Shown one piece after another: positions 55,944 through 64,000 of a DNA stretch of 64,000 nucleotides. Made by a program: the position numbers and the translations under genes. Under the pieces are notes generated by a model that was given only the letters and a program-made list of their open reading frames with translations, had not been told where the DNA came from and did not search any database. The stretch is taken from NCBI RefSeq assembly GCF_003993795.1, contig NZ_RWKV01000004.1, positions 1-64,000 of the forward strand. The letters run 5' to 3'. Origin of the DNA: Aquabacter cavernae. Its GTDB lineage: Bacteria; Pseudomonadota; Alphaproteobacteria; Rhizobiales; Xanthobacteraceae. Within the stretch, counting starts at the first letter, position 1, and each line of letters opens with the position of its first letter.

Positions 55944-57758
55944 GTGAGCGCAGACCCGCGTGCACAGAAGGGCGCCGCGACCCGACGCCAGCAGGGGCGG
56001 CGTCTGGCGACGCGGGTGCGTCATTTCCTTGCGCCCCCCCGGGAACAGACCCGGCAGGGCCGCCGCCCGCCGGAGCTGATCTACGGGCTGTCGGACCCGG
56101 TTCCGGCCCCCGCCCTCATTCCCCTGGCGGCCCAGCATGCCATGCTGGCCCTCACCTATCTCATCTATCCCATCGTCGCCCTCGCCGAGGCAGGGGTGGA
56201 TCCACACCGGGCGCAATCCATCCTCACCGCCTGCACCCTGTGCATCGGCCTCACCACCATCCTGCAATGCCTGCGCACGCGCTTCGGCAGCGGCTATCTC
56301 GGCGTGCATGTGCCATCCCCCGGCGCCATTCCGCTGGCGGTCCAGTCGCTCACCCTGGGCGGCCCGGCGCTCATGGCGGCCAACACCCTGCTCATGGGCT
56401 GCCTGCAGATCCTGATCTCGCGCGTGGTGCGCCCGCTGCGGGTACTGTTGCCCCCGGAAGTGTGCGGCGTGGCGGTGACCATGCTCGGCGTGTCGCTGGC
56501 GGCCCCGGCGCTGCGACGGGCGCTCGGCATGGGCCTCGGCGACCCCATGGCCCATGGCGGCGCGCTATTGGTCTCGGGGCTGACACTGGGCATCATCGTG
56601 GCGGTGACGGTGTTCGCGCCGCGCCGGATCAAGCTGTTCGCGGTGCTCGCCGGGGCGTCCGCCGGCTGGGCCACGGCGGTGGCGGGGGGCGTGGATACCA
56701 CCGACTTCTCCGCCGCCCTCGGGCAGGTGGATCTGGTCGCCCTGCCCCATTTCTCCTTGCCCGCCTTTCAGTTCGAGCCCGCATTGATCCCGCTCATGGG
56801 CCTCATGGTGATGATGGGCGTGGTGGACGTGCTCAGCACCACCGTCTCGCTGGAAAAGATGAACGATGCCGACTGGCGACGCGCCGACATGGGGGCGGCG
56901 AGCCGGGCCGTCACCGCCACGGGCATCGGCAACATCCTCCAGGGCCTCACCACGGGCTTCCAGTCCTCGCTCTCCTCCTCGGCCGTGGGCCTCGCCTTCG
57001 CCACCGGCGCCACCGCGCGCGTCATCGGCATCGCGGCGGGCGTCGCCATGCTGGCCACGGCCTTCTTCCCGAAGGTGATCGTCGCCCTCACCCTCATCCC
57101 CTCGCCGGTCATCGGCGGCATCCTGCTCTATACCGCCGCCTATCTGCTGGTGGCGGGCATGGACCTCATCCTCTCCCGGCGATTGTCCGAGCGGCGGGTG
57201 TTCCTGGTGGGGCTCTCCATGCTGGCGGGGCTCTCGGTGGCGCTCCTGCCGCTGAATGCGCAGCTTCCGCTCTGGGCGCAGCCGCTCTTCTCCACCCCGC
57301 TCACCGTGGCGGCGTGCAGCGCCATCCTGCTGAACCTCCTGTTCCGCATCGGCATCTCCCGCGAGACCGGGGAAGTCGTGCCGCTGGGCTCCAATGCCTT
57401 CCTCACCGTCCAGGCTTTCCTGGAGCGGCAGGGCGGCCTGTGGGGCGCGCGCCGCGACGTGGTGGCGGCGGCCATCCCGGTGGCCGCGCAGGCCCTGGAG
57501 TTGCTGCAGGACAACGACATCGCCCACGGCACGGTGGAGCTGCGCGCGCGCTTCGACGAGGCGCATCTCGACGTGTTCCTGCTCTATACGGGCGAGGTGA
57601 TGGAGGCGCCGAAGGAGCGCCCCTCGCCGGAGGCGCTTCTGGGCGACGCGCAGGAGGTGGCCGCGTTCGCCGCCTACATGCTCACCCGGCTCGGCGACAA
57701 GGTGACCTTCGGGCGCCACGGCGCGCGGGCGCGCATCACCCTGCGCTTCGACCATTAG
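55944..57758 (+). CDS. NCS2 (xanthine/uracil) permease with a C-terminal GHKL-like extension
   Basis: A 604-residue protein. Residues 50-475 are a 12-14 helix permease of the nucleobase:cation symporter-2 family, including PSPGAIPLAVQSLTLG and the QSSLSSSAVGLAFATGATARVIGI stretch. NCS2 proteins normally end near residue 450-480. Here about 110 further residues read like a degenerate histidine-kinase-type ATPase fold (VVAAAIPVAAQALELLQDN, VELRARFDEAHLDVFLL, LGDKVTFGRHGARARITLRF), but without a clear N-box or G-box. The start is GTG at 55944; a weak AAGGA lies upstream. Substrate unknown. Confidence 0.83.
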   Translation: MSADPRAQKGAATRRQQGRRLATRVRHFLAPPREQTRQGRRPPELIYGLSDPVPAPALIPLAAQHAMLALTYLIYPIVALAEAGVDPHRAQSILTACTLCIGLTTILQCLRTRFGSGYLGVHVPSPGAIPLAVQSLTLGGPALMAANTLLMGCLQILISRVVRPLRVLLPPEVCGVAVTMLGVSLAAPALRRALGMGLGDPMAHGGALLVSGLTLGIIVAVTVFAPRRIKLFAVLAGASAGWATAVAGGVDTTDFSAALGQVDLVALPHFSLPAFQFEPALIPLMGLMVMMGVVDVLSTTVSLEKMNDADWRRADMGAASRAVTATGIGNILQGLTTGFQSSLSSSAVGLAFATGATARVIGIAAGVAMLATAFFPKVIVALTLIPSPVIGGILLYTAAYLLVAGMDLILSRRLSERRVFLVGLSMLAGLSVALLPLNAQLPLWAQPLFSTPLTVAACSAILLNLLFRIGISRETGEVVPLGSNAFLTVQAFLERQGGLWGARRDVVAAAIPVAAQALELLQDNDIAHGTVELRARFDEAHLDVFLLYTGEVMEAPKERPSPEALLGDAQEVAAFAAYMLTRLGDKVTFGRHGARARITLRFDH

Positions 57759-57795
57759 AGCGGGTTATGCCGTCCGGGCGCTTCGCCCCTCAGCC

Positions 57796-58839
57796 TCAGT
57801 CCGCCAATTCCAGCCGCAAGTCGAGGGTGGATTTCTTCCCCACATCATCCCCATGGGCGGCGATGAAGTCGGACGCCGCCGCGCGGCCGAGGTCGCGCAG
57901 GTGCTGGAGGAAGGCCCATTCCGCATTGAGCTTGGAGGACAGGTCGAGATCCACCAGATGCTCCGCCCCGCCCACCCGGTGCAGCCGCACCCGGCGGAAG
58001 CCCGAGGCACCGAGCGCGAGACGTGACAGCATCCCCTGCTCGATGAGCTGGGTGGTCTGGTCGATGGCACGAAGCTGGGCCAGCAGCGAGGCGTTGAAGG
58101 TGATCTCGTTGATGCGGTTCTGGATCTCGGCCGCCGTGCGCGGCGTCTCCTCGCGCAGGATGGGATTGATCTGCACCAGCAGGATGTCGTCGGCCCCCAC
58201 CTTCTGGTAGAGCGGCAGCAACGGCGGATTGCCCATATAGCCGCCGTCCCAATAGGGCACGCCGTCAATCTCCACCGCCTGGAAGATGAAGGGCAGGCAT
58301 GCGGAGGCCATCACCGCGTCGGCGGTCATCTCCTCGTGACCGAAGATGCGCGCGCGGCCCGTATGCACGTTGGTGGCGGAGACGAACACCTTCACGTCCG
58401 AGGAGCGGATCGCCTCGAAATCGGCATGCGCTTCCAGGATCTCGCGCAGCGGATTGAGGTTCAGCGGGTTGAAATCGTAGGGGGACAGGAAGCGGCTGGC
58501 CACTTCCAGGGCCAGATAGGCCGGGTTCTTGGCCAGCGACCAATTGCCCATGATGCGGTCGAAGGCGGTGCGCTGGAGCGGGGAGAGCCGCCCGTCGCGC
58601 GAGACATCGCGCCAGAAATTGGTGAGCGCGGCGCGCGCCTCGGCAGGACCGCCGCGCGCAAGGCCGGACGCCATCACCACCGCGTTCATGGCCCCGGCGG
58701 AGGTGCCGGATATGCCCGCGATGGGGAAGCGCTCCTCTTCGAGGAAGCGGTCCACCACGCCCCAGGTGAAGGCGCCATGGGCGCCGCCCCCCTGGAGCGC
58801 GAGGGAGAGAGGCTTGACGGCGCCGGAGCGGGCCATCAC
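57796..58839 (-). CDS. Patatin-like phospholipase
   Basis: A 347-residue enzyme of the patatin family. The oxyanion loop is SLALQGGGAHGAFTWG, the nucleophile elbow GISGTSAGAMNA, and the catalytic aspartate is in DGVPYWDGGYMGNPP. It is a Ser-Asp dyad acyl hydrolase; no signal peptide is seen. It is 13 bases downstream of bdhA, so the pair is an operon. In PHB-forming bacteria such patatins may act on membrane or granule lipids; that link is inference. M1 is a GTG; the next codon is ATG. Confidence 0.88.
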   Translation of the reverse strand: MMARSGAVKPLSLALQGGGAHGAFTWGVVDRFLEEERFPIAGISGTSAGAMNAVVMASGLARGGPAEARAALTNFWRDVSRDGRLSPLQRTAFDRIMGNWSLAKNPAYLALEVASRFLSPYDFNPLNLNPLREILEAHADFEAIRSSDVKVFVSATNVHTGRARIFGHEEMTADAVMASACLPFIFQAVEIDGVPYWDGGYMGNPPLLPLYQKVGADDILLVQINPILREETPRTAAEIQNRINEITFNASLLAQLRAIDQTTQLIEQGMLSRLALGASGFRRVRLHRVGGAEHLVDLDLSSKLNAEWAFLQHLRDLGRAAASDFIAAHGDDVGKKSTLDLRLELAD

Positions 58840-58852
58840 CGCCTCCCCGCCG

Positions 58853-59638
58853 TCATTCGGCGACCCAGCCGCCGTCGATCTGCTGCATGGTGCCGGTGAT
58901 GGAGCGGGCGCCGTCGGAGGTCAGCCACAGAGCGAGCGCGGCCACTTCCTCGACGGTCACGAACTCCTTGGTGGGCTGGGCGGCCAGCAGCACGTCACGC
59001 TTCACCTGCTCCTCGGAGATGCCGCGAGCCTTGGCCTGGTCGGGGATCTGCTTCTCCACCAGGGGGGTCCACACATAGCCGGGGCAGATGGCGTTGCAGG
59101 TGATGCCGAAGGTGGCCGTCTCCAGCGCAACGGTCTTGGTGAGGCCGGCAATGCCGTGCTTGGCCGCCACATAGGCGGACTTGAACGGCGAGGCCACCAG
59201 CGCATGGGCCGAGGCGGTGTTGATGATGCGGCCCCACTTGCGCGCCTTCATGCCCGGCACGGCGGCGCGGGTGGCGTAGAAAGCGGCCGACAGGTTGATG
59301 GCGATGATCTGGTCCCACTTTTCAATGGGGAATTCCTCGACCGGGGCCACATACTGGATGCCGGCATTGTTCACGAGGATGTCGCAGGAGCCCAGTTCGG
59401 TCTCCGCAAGCTTCACCATGCCCTCGATCTCAACATGGCTCAGCATGTTGGCGTCGGAATAGAGCGCCTTCACGCCGAAATCGCTTTCGATCTTGGCGCG
59501 CTCGGCTTCGATCGCCGCCGCATCGCCGAGGCCGTTGATGACGAGGTTCGCGCCCTGCTCGGCATAGGCGCGGGCAATGGCGAGACCGATCCCGCTGGTG
59601 GAGCCCGTGACGACGGCGACCTTACCCTTCAAGGACAT
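58853..59638 (-). CDS. bdhA: D-3-hydroxybutyrate dehydrogenase BdhA
   Basis: A 261-residue short-chain dehydrogenase with the NAD motif TGSTSGIGLAIARAY, NNAGIQ, catalytic S in TASAHAL and YVAAKHG, and the end PGYVWTPLVEKQI ... GWVAE typical of 3-hydroxybutyrate dehydrogenases. It oxidises D-3-hydroxybutyrate from poly-hydroxybutyrate to acetoacetate. Start is the ATG at 59638. It is followed after 13 bases by the patatin gene. Confidence 0.92.
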   Translation of the reverse strand: MSLKGKVAVVTGSTSGIGLAIARAYAEQGANLVINGLGDAAAIEAERAKIESDFGVKALYSDANMLSHVEIEGMVKLAETELGSCDILVNNAGIQYVAPVEEFPIEKWDQIIAINLSAAFYATRAAVPGMKARKWGRIINTASAHALVASPFKSAYVAAKHGIAGLTKTVALETATFGITCNAICPGYVWTPLVEKQIPDQAKARGISEEQVKRDVLLAAQPTKEFVTVEEVAALALWLTSDGARSITGTMQQIDGGWVAE

Positions 59639-59852
59639 GCTGGTACCCCATGATGGCGAAACGGCGCCCGAGCGGCACCGCACCGGATTTAACCCGCAGG
59701 CTGTGACGATGGCGTCACGTCCCGCTGCGCCGCGCACCTTGCGCCGCAAAACGATGCGGTGCAACGGGGGCCTGCCATCCCGGCGCACGACAAAGCCTTA
59801 CCTTGCGGCATTCGCCTGGAAACCGCGCGCGGGTCGCGTTACACTATCTCTT

Positions 59853-60365
59853 ATGCCTGCTGCCCTGCCCGATCCCGCCACCGTTGCCCGCGACCCTCAC
59901 GCGCACGACCATGACCACGGACAGTGCGTGGCCGGCGCCCTGGCGCGGGTGGAGCAGCGCTGCGCCGAGAAGGGCCTGCGCCTCACCCCGCTGCGACGGC
60001 GCGTGATGGAGGCGCTGGCTGAAAGCCATGTGCCGCTGGGCGCCTACGAACTGGTGGAGCGGCTGGCGAGCGACGGCGAGAAGCCGCCGCCCATGTCGGT
60101 CTACCGGGTGCTGGACTTCCTGGTCTCGGAAGGGCTGGCCCACCGCATCGAGAGCCGCAACGCCTTCCTCGCCTGCGGCCATGCCCATGAGGCGGGCGAG
60201 GTGGCGCTGTTCCTCATCTGCGAGGCCTGCGGCGACACGCGGGAAGTGACCTCCCACGCCGTGGGGCGGGATCTGGCCTGGGCGGCCCGGGCGGCGGGCT
60301 TCGAGCCGCGCCAGCGCGTGCTGGAGCTGAACGGGCTCTGCGCACAGTGCCGCGAGCGGAACTGA
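59853..60365 (+). CDS. zur: Zinc uptake regulator Zur (Fur family)
   Basis: A 170-residue Fur-family repressor. Its N-terminus is His-rich (DPHAHDHDHGQC). The winged-helix part (GLRLTPLRRRVMEAL, LVERLASDGEKPPPMSVYRVLDFLVSEGL) is followed by HRIESRNAFLACGHAHEAGEVALFLICEACGDTRE and CAQC at the end, the two cysteine pairs of the structural zinc site. The CGH motif and the length match Zur rather than Fur or Irr. It probably represses znuABC in zinc excess. It is divergent from bdhA. Confidence 0.85.
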   Translation: MPAALPDPATVARDPHAHDHDHGQCVAGALARVEQRCAEKGLRLTPLRRRVMEALAESHVPLGAYELVERLASDGEKPPPMSVYRVLDFLVSEGLAHRIESRNAFLACGHAHEAGEVALFLICEACGDTREVTSHAVGRDLAWAARAAGFEPRQRVLELNGLCAQCRERN

Positions 60366-60494
60366 CCCGACCGGACCGATTCCCGGGTTTCCCCAGCGCG
60401 AACCGCTCCGGCCACGGCCTCGACACGTTCGCCCGGCATTGACGCGCACGGGTGGGGCGCCTACCCAATCGCCGTTCCCCGTGAGGACCGCATC

Positions 60495-61790
60495 ATGACC
60501 CTCGCCCGCGTCGTGCCCGATGAACTGCTCGAAGCCGGCCCTGCCGTGCGCAAGCTCACCGTGGGCGTGCCGGTGGGCCGGGTGCTGGTGGGCGGGGGCG
60601 CGCCGGTTGTGGTCCAGTCCATGACCAATACGGACACGGCGGACATCCCGGCCACCGTGCGCCAGGTGGCCGCGCTGGCCCGCGCGGGCTCGGAGATCGT
60701 GCGCATCACGGTGGACCGGGACGAATCCGCCGCCGCCGTGCCCCATATCCACGAGAAGCTGCTCGCCATGGGCATCGACGTGCCGATGGTGGGCGATTTC
60801 CATTATATCGGCCACAAGCTGCTGGCCGATCATCCGGCCTGCGCGGAAGCGCTGGCGAAATACCGCATCAATCCCGGCAACGTGGGCTTCGGCGACAAGA
60901 AGGACCGGCAGTTCGCCGCCATCGTCGAGACCGCCATCCGCCACGACAAGCCGGTGCGCATCGGCGCCAATTGGGGCTCGCTGGACAGCGACTTGCTGAC
61001 CCGCCTCATGGACGAGAACGCCAAGCTGCCCAAGCCCGCCGAGGCGCGGGCGGTGACGCGCGAGGCCCTCGTGCGCTCGGCGCTGCTCTCGGCGGCGCTC
61101 GCCGAGGAAATCGGCCTGGGGCGCGACCGCATCATCCTCTCCGCCAAGGTCTCGGCGGTTCAGGACCTCATCGCGGTCTATTCCGAACTCTCCCGCCGCT
61201 CGGACTATGCGCTGCATCTCGGTCTCACCGAGGCGGGCATGGGCTCGAAGGGCATCGTCGCCTCCACGGCCGCCATGGGCGTGGTGCTCCAGGCGGGCAT
61301 CGGCGACACCATCCGCGTATCGCTCACCCCCGAGCCCAACGGCGACCGCACCCGCGAGGTGCAGGTGGCGCAGGAAATCCTGCAGACCATGGGCCTGCGC
61401 ACCTTCGTGCCCCTGGTCGCCGCCTGCCCCGGCTGCGGGCGCACCACGAGCACCGTGTTCCAGGAACTGGCGCAGAGCGTGCAGGACATGATCCGCGAGC
61501 GCATGCCCGTGTGGAAGCAGTCCTATCCCGGCGTGGAGGCGCTGAACGTGGCGGTGATGGGCTGCATCGTGAACGGGCCGGGCGAATCGAAGCATGCCGA
61601 TATCGGCATTTCCCTTCCCGGCACCGGCGAAACCCCCTCCGCCCCGGTCTTCATCGACGGCAAGAAAGCCGTGACGCTGCGCGGCCCGAACATCCAGCAG
61701 GAGTTCCGCGCCCTGGTGGAAGACTATGTGGAGAAGCGCTACGGCGTGGGCGCGACGGCCGGCGCCGAACAGGCGGATGCGGCGGAATGA
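60495..61790 (+). CDS. ispG: 4-hydroxy-3-methylbut-2-enyl diphosphate synthase IspG
   Basis: A 431-residue MEP-pathway enzyme. The TIM barrel starts [14 protein letters not shown]; the iron-sulfur domain has three cysteines, two in [12 protein letters not shown] and one in [12 protein letters not shown], as usual for GcpE. It reduces MEcPP to HMBPP for isoprenoid synthesis. GAGGAC precedes the ATG. The next material downstream changes abruptly to AT-rich DNA. Confidence 0.96.
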   Translation: MTLARVVPDELLEAGPAVRKLTVGVPVGRVLVGGGAPVVVQSMTNTDTADIPATVRQVAALARAGSEIVRITVDRDESAAAVPHIHEKLLAMGIDVPMVGDFHYIGHKLLADHPACAEALAKYRINPGNVGFGDKKDRQFAAIVETAIRHDKPVRIGANWGSLDSDLLTRLMDENAKLPKPAEARAVTREALVRSALLSAALAEEIGLGRDRIILSAKVSAVQDLIAVYSELSRRSDYALHLGLTEAGMGSKGIVASTAAMGVVLQAGIGDTIRVSLTPEPNGDRTREVQVAQEILQTMGLRTFVPLVAACPGCGRTTSTVFQELAQSVQDMIRERMPVWKQSYPGVEALNVAVMGCIVNGPGESKHADIGISLPGTGETPSAPVFIDGKKAVTLRGPNIQQEFRALVEDYVEKRYGVGATAGAEQADAAE

Positions 61791-61867
61791 GGCCTTCAAT
61801 CAGAAGCTGCAATACCAATCTGAATTTTTAAGGCTTTTGCGATCATGATGACCGCATGGAACTTACA

Positions 61868-61896
61868 TTGACTTGATAACTTGTGGTTGCGATAAT
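61868..61896 (+). promoter_or_regulatory. Strong sigma-70-type promoter of the AT-rich islet
   Basis: TTGACT (61868-61873) and GATAAT (61891-61896) are each one base from consensus and are separated by exactly 17 bases. The predicted start is near 61903. A perfect inverted repeat lies immediately downstream and the first gene starts at 61966. Confidence 0.75.
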
Positions 61897-61913
61897 AGCA
61901 ATCATATATGCGA

Positions 61914-61938
61914 TTTTTGCATAGCAGTTATGCAAAAA
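61914..61938. promoter_or_regulatory. Inverted repeat TTTTTGCATA-N5-TATGCAAAAA (candidate operator)
   Basis: Perfect 10-base arms at 61914-61923 and 61929-61938 have a 5-base spacer. The element begins about ten bases after the predicted transcription start and ends 27 bases before the first gene, a position where a bound protein would block elongation. It can also form an RNA hairpin. Confidence 0.6.
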
Positions 61939-61965
61939 TGCGCATTGTAGAAAGAGGATCGAGTG

Positions 61966-62151
61966 ATGTCTGCGGATTTGGCAGCAGGCAATGGTAGCAA
62001 ACGCATCGTTGAGCGTGACAACGAGCGTTTCAAGCTGCTTTTTACAAATAGCCGCCCGAAGCTTCCGGTCGGCTACAGTGCCCCGCTTTGCCTGAAGACC
62101 ACTCGTCAGCTCATTAGTGAGGTGGAGACCACCTCAACCGCAACTAAGTGA
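61966..62151 (+). CDS. Small protein of unknown function in AT-rich islet
   Basis: A 61-residue protein starting MSADLAAGNGSKRIVERDNERF; AGAGGA lies nine bases before the ATG. Base use is far lower in GC than in the neighbouring genes. I do not recognise the family. It is mixed charged, has no signal and ends in a Ser/Thr-rich tail (ISEVETTSTATK). Its last 35 bases overlap the next frame in +1. The small size, own promoter and operator suggest a regulator or the first partner of a two-gene module, but this is inference. Confidence 0.6.
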   Translation: MSADLAAGNGSKRIVERDNERFKLLFTNSRPKLPVGYSAPLCLKTTRQLISEVETTSTATK

Positions 62152-62800
62152 GCTAGCTTACCAAGCGGATCGCGTGTATCGAGAATTAATATCTCTTTCC
62201 ACGCGATTCGCCATGCTTATCGTCCTCACTGAAGAATGCCTGGACAATTGGATCTCCGACTTCTCCGCTTTTCGCGGAGATTTTTTGCGTGCCTGCACGA
62301 TTACTTCTCAAGCTATTGGATATAGTTTTAAATTCAATCAATCCCACCTGGAAATCGCTCACGAAAATTGGAAAGCGGGAGTGGATAGGTGGGAAGCCAC
62401 CTATGTTATGAAAGATTCTAATGGTCTTTCTCATTTGAAGATAATGGCCCTTCTGCTTGTCAATCTGGCATCCATAGAGTGGCTTGAAGAACTTTATGAA
62501 TTTGACGCCGAATCGGTTCGGGATTTCGAATTTTCAGGTTCAAAAAATGATCTTGAAGAAACGCGAAAAGACTTAGCAGCAGGGCGCGGCACATTTTTAG
62601 CATTTGAATTCTGCATTATGGTTCTGAATTGGTTTGAAAATGCCAGGATTGATCGAGTCTCTAATTTTGAATTTCGCCTAACAGAAGACCTGCGGCACGA
62701 TATACTTGTTTATCTTCTATCTGAACGCCGCGATGATATGGCGGTATTTCTGATGCTCAAGGCGCTCTATGTCCGCATTTCTAAATCGTCTGCCCCCTAA
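62117..62800 (+). CDS. Alpha-helical protein of unknown function in AT-rich islet
   Basis: Up to 227 residues from a GTG at 62117; other starts are a GTG at 62174 region and an ATG at 62213 (LIVLTEECLD). It begins within the first islet gene in a different frame. The protein is acidic and largely helical (LTEECLDNWISDFSAFRGDFL, NQSHLEIAHENWKAGVDRWEA, LEETRKDLAAGRGTFLAFEF), with no signal, no membrane helix and no catalytic motif I can name. GC content is clearly below the flanks. Either it is a second gene read by coupling, or the two frames are one gene broken by a frameshift. Function unknown. Confidence 0.6.
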   Translation: MRWRPPQPQLSELAYQADRVYRELISLSTRFAMLIVLTEECLDNWISDFSAFRGDFLRACTITSQAIGYSFKFNQSHLEIAHENWKAGVDRWEATYVMKDSNGLSHLKIMALLLVNLASIEWLEELYEFDAESVRDFEFSGSKNDLEETRKDLAAGRGTFLAFEFCIMVLNWFENARIDRVSNFEFRLTEDLRHDILVYLLSERRDDMAVFLMLKALYVRISKSSAP

Positions 62801-62811
62801 ACATTAGATAA

Positions 62812-64000
62812 TCACCCCACCTTTCGCCGGTCCTCGATGGTCTTCGCATCCTCCGGCAGCGTGCCGGGCGCCACCAGTGAGAGGCGCCCGCGCAGCTTGG
62901 TGGCGGCGCGCAGATCATCCAGCAGGGCGTCCTGCGCGAGGGCGGCGGCGTCCGCCACTTCCACTTCCAGAAGCATGTCGTCGCTGGTGCCGTCATGGCT
63001 CACCACGAGGCGGGCCTTGGCCACCGCCGGGTGCTTCTTCACCGCCGCGCTCACCTGCACGGGGTGAACGAACATGCCGCGGATCTTGGTCACCTGGTCG
63101 GCCCGGCCGAGCCAGCCGCGCAGGCGCGCATTGGTGCGCCCGCAGGGGCTGACGCCCGGCATGAGCGCGGAGAGATCGCCGGTGGCGAAGCGGATGAGGG
63201 GATAATCCTCCTCCAGAAGCGTCACCACCACCTCGCCCACGTCCCCCACGCTGTCCACGGGATCGCCGGTGCCGGGGCGCAGGATTTCGACGATGACGTG
63301 CTCGTCGAGGATCATCCCTTCCTCCGCCTCGCTCTCATAGGCGACGAGGCCGAGATCGGCGGAGCCGTAGCATTGGCGCGCCGTGATGCCCGCCTCGCGC
63401 AGGGCCGCGCGATGGGGCGGCAGGAAGGCTTCGCCCGTCACCAGCGCCTTCTTCAGGGAGGAGATGTCGAGCCCCTCCTCGCGGGCCTTGTCCACGAGGA
63501 TCTTGAGGAAGGACGGCGTGCCGCCATAGCCGTCGGGGCGGATGTCGGCGATGGCGCGCAATTGCAGGTCGGTCTGGCCGACACCGGCGGGCACCACCGC
63601 GCAGCCCAGCGCATGGGCGCCGCTCTCGATCATCGAGCCGGCGGGCGTGAGGTGATAGGAGAAGGTGTTGTGCACGACCTCCCCGGCCCGGAAGCCGGTG
63701 GCGAACAGCGCGCGGGCGAAGCGCCAGTAATCGGGGCGGCGCCCTTCGGGATCATAGATGGGCCCCGGCGACATGAAGATGCGCGCGAGCCCGCCCGGCT
63801 TCGTGCCGTTGAGGCCGCCGAAGGGCAGGCTTTTCGGCTGGAGGAAGGGCAGGTCCGACTTGCGGGTGACGGGCAGCTTCGCCAGCGCGGCGCGGCTCGT
63901 CACGGTCGCTGCGTCCACGTCCTTCAGCAGCTCCGCGAAATAGGCCGAGCGCGCCTTCGCGGTGGCGACCTGGCCCGGCAACGCGGCCATGAGGGCGTCC
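62812..64000 (-). CDS. Phenylacetate-CoA-ligase-like AMP-forming enzyme (5' end outside window)
   Basis: The visible 396 or so residues lack the N-terminus: the frame continues past the ATG at 63990 as DALMAALPGQ, which suits an internal position. Blocks include FMSPGPIYDPEGRRPDYWRFARALFATGF, VVPAGVGQTDLQLRAI, GGTPSFLKILVDKA, QCYGSADLGLVAYES and a C-terminal KIRGMFVHPVQV, all as in PaaK-type adenylate-forming CoA ligases. It probably activates an aryl or branched-chain carboxylic acid. The 3' end meets the AT-rich islet 11 bases after the islet gene, in convergent orientation. Confidence 0.88.
   Translation of the reverse strand, partial: DALMAALPGQVATAKARSAYFAELLKDVDAATVTSRAALAKLPVTRKSDLPFLQPKSLPFGGLNGTKPGGLARIFMSPGPIYDPEGRRPDYWRFARALFATGFRAGEVVHNTFSYHLTPAGSMIESGAHALGCAVVPAGVGQTDLQLRAIADIRPDGYGGTPSFLKILVDKAREEGLDISSLKKALVTGEAFLPPHRAALREAGITARQCYGSADLGLVAYESEAEEGMILDEHVIVEILRPGTGDPVDSVGDVGEVVVTLLEEDYPLIRFATGDLSALMPGVSPCGRTNARLRGWLGRADQVTKIRGMFVHPVQVSAAVKKHPAVAKARLVVSHDGTSDDMLLEVEVADAAALAQDALLDDLRAATKLRGRLSLVAPGTLPEDAKTIEDRRKVG

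Noticed and set aside
62186-62434. 82-codon - strand frame in the AT-rich islet
   Set aside because: It is opposite the helical islet gene, has no ribosome site, and its translation has no domain-like pattern.

Overview
The window is a high-GC stretch with the gene content of an alphaproteobacterium of the order Hyphomicrobiales. Evidence for this includes an Irr-type iron control element in front of mbfA, a DnaX that has lost its zinc cysteines, an rhizobial-type intergenic palindrome and a class A RNase P RNA. A Xanthobacteraceae-like host (Xanthobacter/Azorhizobium/Ancylobacter) is my inference; no 16S or other marker is present to prove it.

Layout. (1) 1-5 kb: the tail of an IS5-type transposase, then a leftward TetR-controlled cassette (TetR, FAD monooxygenase, cupin, TauE/SafE exporter, MFS transporter). 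(2) 5-6 kb: mbfA, a membrane ferritin-like iron exporter under an Irr box. (3) 6.1-14.4 kb: a 2060-residue cell-surface-type endoglucanase (GH5 plus three CBM2 and nine Calx-beta modules), with a LytS/LytTR two-component pair divergent from it. (4) 14.4-18.1 kb: accessory catabolic genes (extradiol-type dioxygenase, TctC-type binding protein, MarR regulator, alpha/beta hydrolase). (5) 18.2-25.3 kb: leftward lolA, ftsK, dapC-like aminotransferase, ribF and a HAD phosphatase. (6) 25.6-26.3 kb: one secreted protein of unknown function. (7) 26.3-36.2 kb: the first half of the division/cell-wall (dcw) cluster, mraZ-rsmH-ftsL-ftsI-murE-murF-mraY-murD, leftward, with a four-copy MraZ operator upstream; the cluster stops after murD. 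(8) 36.4-38.4 kb: TerB/DnaJ protein, amidase and RNase P RNA. (9) 38.4-45.3 kb: an orphan triheme cytochrome c, ligA, mntH and a ferritin. (10) 45.4-53.6 kb: recR, separated from ybaB-dnaX by an insert holding an OmpR-type two-component system, a lipoprotein, an HPP/CBS transporter and a truncated hemoglobin. (11) 53.7-61.8 kb: a small secreted protein, SRP RNA, a HIT protein, nudC, an NCS2 permease with an unusual tail, a patatin next to bdhA, a Zur regulator and ispG. (12) 61.8-62.8 kb: an AT-rich islet with its own strong promoter, an inverted repeat and two unrecognised overlapping genes; this is my best candidate for something undescribed. The window closes inside a phenylacetate-CoA-ligase-like gene.

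Metal handling is a recurring theme (mbfA, mntH, ferritin, Zur), as are cell envelope and division genes. The accessory material sits in discrete packets between housekeeping genes, which suggests local insertion at operon boundaries.
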